Shown here: positions 4,287-5,138 of the stretch, in pieces
Layout of the letters: every line of letters begins with the position of its first letter
Position numbering within the stretch: the first letter of the stretch is position 1
DNA from: Bryobacterales bacterium
GTDB taxonomy: Bacteria; Acidobacteriota; Terriglobia; Bryobacterales; Bryobacteraceae
DNA length: 5,138 bases
NCBI GenBank assembly: GCA_025462985.1
Contig: JAOAPP010000197.1
Coordinates: 1 to 5,138 of the forward strand
Direction of reading: 5' to 3'
Program-made: the position numbers and the translations under genes
The notes under the pieces: generated by a model
Databases searched by the model: none
Seen by the model: only the letters and a program-made list of their open reading frames with translations
Told to the model about the DNA's origin: nothing

Positions 4287-5138
4287 AATTACCGATTTAT
4301 TTGGACAATCATGCCACCACACGGACGGATCCGCGTGTTTTTGAGGCCATGAAGCCATATTTTACGGAAGTGTTTGGCAATGCTGCATCCCGAAATCATG
4401 AATTCGGATGGGAAGCGGAAGAAGCAGCAGAAAAGGCCCGGAAGCAAATCGCGGACCTGATTGGCGCAACGGCTAAGGAAATTGTATTCACCAGCGGGGC
4501 GACTGAATCAAACAACCTGGCGCTCAAAGGAATCGCTGAGATGTATGCCGAGCGCGGCAATCACATCATCACGCAGGCCACCGAACACAAAGCGGTTCTG
4601 GACACCTGTAAACGTCTCGAGAAAGATGGCGTGCGGGTCACATACCTTCCGGTTCAGCAAAATGGTCTCATCAACCTGCAACAGTTGCGGGATGCGATCA
4701 CCGACAAGACCATCCTGATCTCCATCATGTATGCCAGCAACGAAATCGGCGTCGTCCAGCCGGTGCAGGAGATCGGAAAGATCGCCAAGGAAAAGGGCGT
4801 CCTGTTCCACACCGACGCTGTCCAGGCAGTAGGCAAGATCCCGGTCAATGTGGTGGCGGACAATATCGACGTGCTGTCGATGACCGCCCACAAGCTATAC
4901 GGTCCCAAGGGTGTCGGCGCGCTGTACGTGCGTCGACGCAATCCGCGTGTTCAGATTACGGCGCAGATGGACGGCGGCGGCCATGAAAGAGGGATGCGTT
5001 CCGGCACTTTAAATGTGCCGGGGATCGTCGGTTTTGGAGCGGCCTGCGAACTAGCCAAGAATGAAATGGCTGAAGAAGCAAAGCGCCTCCAGTACCTGCG
5101 AGACAAGCTGAAAGACAAATTGATGAGCGAACTGGATG
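4283..5138 (+). CDS. iscS: Cysteine desulfurase, IscS/NifS type (3' end outside the window)
   Basis: The first 285 codons of a PLP-dependent cysteine desulfurase, which takes sulfur from L-cysteine as an enzyme-bound persulfide and feeds it to Fe-S cluster assembly and thiolation pathways in the cytoplasm. [13 protein letters not shown] opens the protein much like E. coli IscS. Next come [13 protein letters not shown] (71-83), [10 protein letters not shown] (100-109) with the PLP-stacking His102, NEIGVVQP (153-160), [10 protein letters not shown] (176-185) with Asp178 and Gln181, [10 protein letters not shown] (201-210) with the Schiff-base Lys204, and [17 protein letters not shown] (231-247). 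Residue numbers run about two below E. coli IscS. The frame is open to the window end; about 120 residues, including the persulfide-forming Cys loop (Cys328 in E. coli), lie beyond it. Group I is favoured over SufS-type group II. The ATG overlaps the rrf2 stop. The next gene is likely a scaffold such as iscU, but this cannot be seen. Confidence 0.95.
   Translation, partial: MKLPIYLDNHATTRTDPRVFEAMKPYFTEVFGNAASRNHEFGWEAEEAAEKARKQIADLIGATAKEIVFTSGATESNNLALKGIAEMYAERGNHIITQATEHKAVLDTCKRLEKDGVRVTYLPVQQNGLINLQQLRDAITDKTILISIMYASNEIGVVQPVQEIGKIAKEKGVLFHTDAVQAVGKIPVNVVADNIDVLSMTAHKLYGPKGVGALYVRRRNPRVQITAQMDGGGHERGMRSGTLNVPGIVGFGAACELAKNEMAEEAKRLQYLRDKLKDKLMSELD

Noticed and set aside
4508..4891. 127-codon minus-strand open frame opposite iscS
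   Set aside because: It lies fully antisense to the conserved PLP-enzyme core, which accounts for the sequence; its His/Asp-rich composition is typical of a shadow of such codons.
1..5138. Transposon ends, direct repeats, CRISPR-like arrays or phage genes
   Set aside because: Reading both strands revealed no transposase motif, no spaced repeats and no att-like duplication; the pseudogene is adequately explained by point and indel decay plus a 5' deletion.

Overview
The window (5,138 bp) looks like a bacterial chromosome, most probably from the phylum Acidobacteriota. That placement is an inference. It rests on the MltG sequence style and above all on a decayed gene that resembles a secreted-protein family I associate with acidobacterial genomes. 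No rRNA, tRNA, CRISPR array or insertion sequence is visible.

Layout. (1) 1-69: short stretch without a supported gene, ending in a TATAAT hexamer just before ruvX. (2) 70-1555, plus strand: a two-gene unit of ruvX (YqgF-type putative Holliday junction resolvase) and mltG (endolytic murein transglycosylase), overlapping by 8 bp. (3) 1557-2158, plus strand: no intact gene. Instead, ordered fragments of one protein are spread over all three forward frames with in-frame stops, so this is a heavily decayed pseudogene. Its relic stop codon overlaps the end of the next gene. (4) 2152-3531, minus strand: an intact polyprenyl-phosphate sugar transferase of the kind that starts exopolysaccharide synthesis, convergent with the pseudogene. 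(5) 3532-3779: a divergent intergenic region with a hairpin and 12-codon leader ORF on the sugar-transferase side, and candidate -10 elements and an inverted repeat on the other. (6) 3780-5138, plus strand: an Rrf2-family Fe-S regulator translationally coupled (ATGA overlap) to an IscS-type cysteine desulfurase that runs off the window.

How the genes work together. ruvX-mltG pairs DNA processing with peptidoglycan chain termination, a neighbourhood that is common but not functionally explained. The rrf2-iscS pair is a classic Fe-S cluster biogenesis module in which the regulator probably senses cluster status and controls its own operon. The sugar transferase stands alone here, with no other polysaccharide gene in view.

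Three points deserve attention. The pseudogene fills an otherwise empty 600 bp. The three genes that begin transcription units lack a Shine-Dalgarno sequence, while both downstream genes have one. The MltG N-terminus combines a twin-arginine motif with a lipobox. I see no convincing new multi-gene system.
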